Source of the DNA: an uncultured Clostridia bacterium
Lineage (GTDB): Bacteria; Bacillota_I; Bacilli_A; RFN20; CAG-288
NCBI GenBank assembly: GCA_900313465.1
Contig: OMRU01000056.1
Span: 1 to 5,681 of the forward strand
Length of the DNA: 5,681 nt
Reading direction: 5' to 3'
In this document: one piece after another, positions 5,310 through 5,681 of the stretch
Numbering within the stretch: the first letter of the stretch is position 1
How the letters are laid out: each line of letters begins with the position of its first letter
The notes under the pieces: model-generated
What the model saw: the letters and a program-made list of their open reading frames with translations, nothing else
What the model was told of the DNA's origin: nothing
The model's database searches: none
Program-made: the position numbers and the translations under genes

Positions 5310-5681
5310 CATCACCGATGGGCGCGAGAATGCCGTATTCACCTTTGCTGACGTTGGTATGTTGATCCTTGGAGTCAGCTGCCCGTCGGCAATGGCCAAT
5401 AATCGGTTCTGCTGCCTTCGATTGACCACTGCTTCTCCGGCATTCCCTCTGAAGAGCAGTTTGTCACCCGATGAATACTTCCCTTCCAGCACACCGCCGC
5501 CCTGATATCCTTTCAAGGTAGATATCGTGCTGGCCACGATGCCGAGACCGGACGCAATGGCAGCGACCCACCCCCAAGGGCCTAATTTGGCGCTCTCAGC
5601 CGTATACGTGGCAAATCCGAGCACAATCTGACCGATAGCGGCCATCACTGCACCCACTTTTGCAGCAGCTCCATTACCGCC
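5184..5681 (-). CDS. Phage tail tape measure protein, C-terminal fragment, broken at both ends
   Basis: Tape measure proteins set tail length in siphophages and myophages and help DNA entry. The frame enters at the window end (GGC at 5681-5679) with no start in view. About 141 residues look native: an alanine- and glycine-rich hydrophobic stretch with the typical AKLGPWGWVAAIASGLG, then GGGVLEGKYSSGDKLLFRGN and AGEAVVNRRQQNRLLAIADG, a loop and GGDVRFIIDGDKV. This end pattern is common in tape measure or tail-tip proteins of Bacteroides phages and prophages; that attribution is from memory of the family. The last 24 residues (after about 5256, down to the stop at 5184-5186) are only the antisense of dnaE and are not native; the usual short tail after the IxGxxLVG segment is missing. 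GC content is clearly higher than in dnaE (about 53% and 67% in two sampled 60-base lines, against about 30-43% in dnaE). No other phage gene is visible. Confidence 0.72.
   Translation of the reverse strand, partial: GGNGAAAKVGAVMAAIGQIVLGFATYTAESAKLGPWGWVAAIASGLGIVASTISTLKGYQGGGVLEGKYSSGDKLLFRGNAGEAVVNRRQQNRLLAIADGQLTPRINIPTSAKVNTAFSRPSVMSAGDIGGDVRFIIDGDKVSKFHSGSISDDEGVIVFFVEDAR
5256..5285. other. Junction between bacterial dnaE and phage DNA
   Basis: To the left, the plus strand encodes DnaE. To the right, the minus strand encodes a tape measure protein and the dnaE frame yields only a few arbitrary residues before a stop. Between about 5259 and 5279 both readings stay believable (VTIDDE on plus, FIIDGDK on minus), which suggests a short shared sequence at the join. 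There is no attachment-site repeat, transposase or phage end gene. A chimeric assembly or template-switch product is the simplest explanation. The exact crossover cannot be set from this sequence alone. Confidence 0.7.

Noticed and set aside
5251..5505. Forward open frame of 84 codons in the phage part
   Set aside because: It is antisense to the tape measure fragment and spans the junction.
5256..5681. Prophage integrated into dnaE
   Set aside because: No att repeat, integrase or end gene is visible, and a tape measure gene lies in the middle of phage genomes, not at their ends.

Overview
The window is mostly a low-GC bacterial chromosome segment of Firmicutes (Bacillota) type, with a short, GC-richer piece of phage DNA joined to its right end. 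The chromosomal part has an AT-rich coding style, TGG tryptophan codons and TGA as stop (standard code), and Shine-Dalgarno sites at two genes. Its rlmB-sigma factor gene order recalls the conserved rlmB-yacP-sigH order of Bacillus. An Erysipelotrichia or RF39-like lineage would fit, but that is a guess from protein style and not proven.

Layout, left to right: (1) 1-650, minus strand, a family 2 glycosyltransferase whose C-terminus lies outside the window. (2) 693-1388, minus, a divergent SigH-like sigma-70 family protein. (3) 1389-1601, a gap of 213 bases with a GC-rich inverted-repeat structure and the sigma gene's ribosome binding site. (4) 1602-2333, minus, rlmB, a SpoU-type 23S rRNA 2'-O-methyltransferase. 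(5) 2334-2486, a divergent control region with a TTGACA promoter, a 23-base perfect inverted repeat over its -10, and a second small hairpin. (6) 2487 to about 5279, plus, dnaE (DNA polymerase III alpha) with a complete catalytic core but a broken C-terminus. (7) About 5260-5681, minus, the C-terminal part of a phage tape measure protein of Bacteroides-phage style, truncated at both ends.

The three minus-strand genes may be read as one unit from the rlmB side, and dnaE is divergent from them. They are housekeeping or surface-glycan functions. I see no defence system, CRISPR array, tRNA or insertion sequence. The most consequential observation is the join at about 5256-5285: dnaE stops matching its family exactly where the antisense phage protein starts to, and base composition changes there. 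This looks like a chimeric contig or, less likely, a real rearrangement. The most interesting possible biology is small: two genes without a Shine-Dalgarno (dnaE and the glycosyltransferase) share a -10-like motif exactly 6 nt before their ATG, which suggests leaderless transcripts; the dnaE promoter carries an operator-like palindrome; and the rlmB-sigma gap may encode a structured RNA. I do not see a convincing new multi-gene system.
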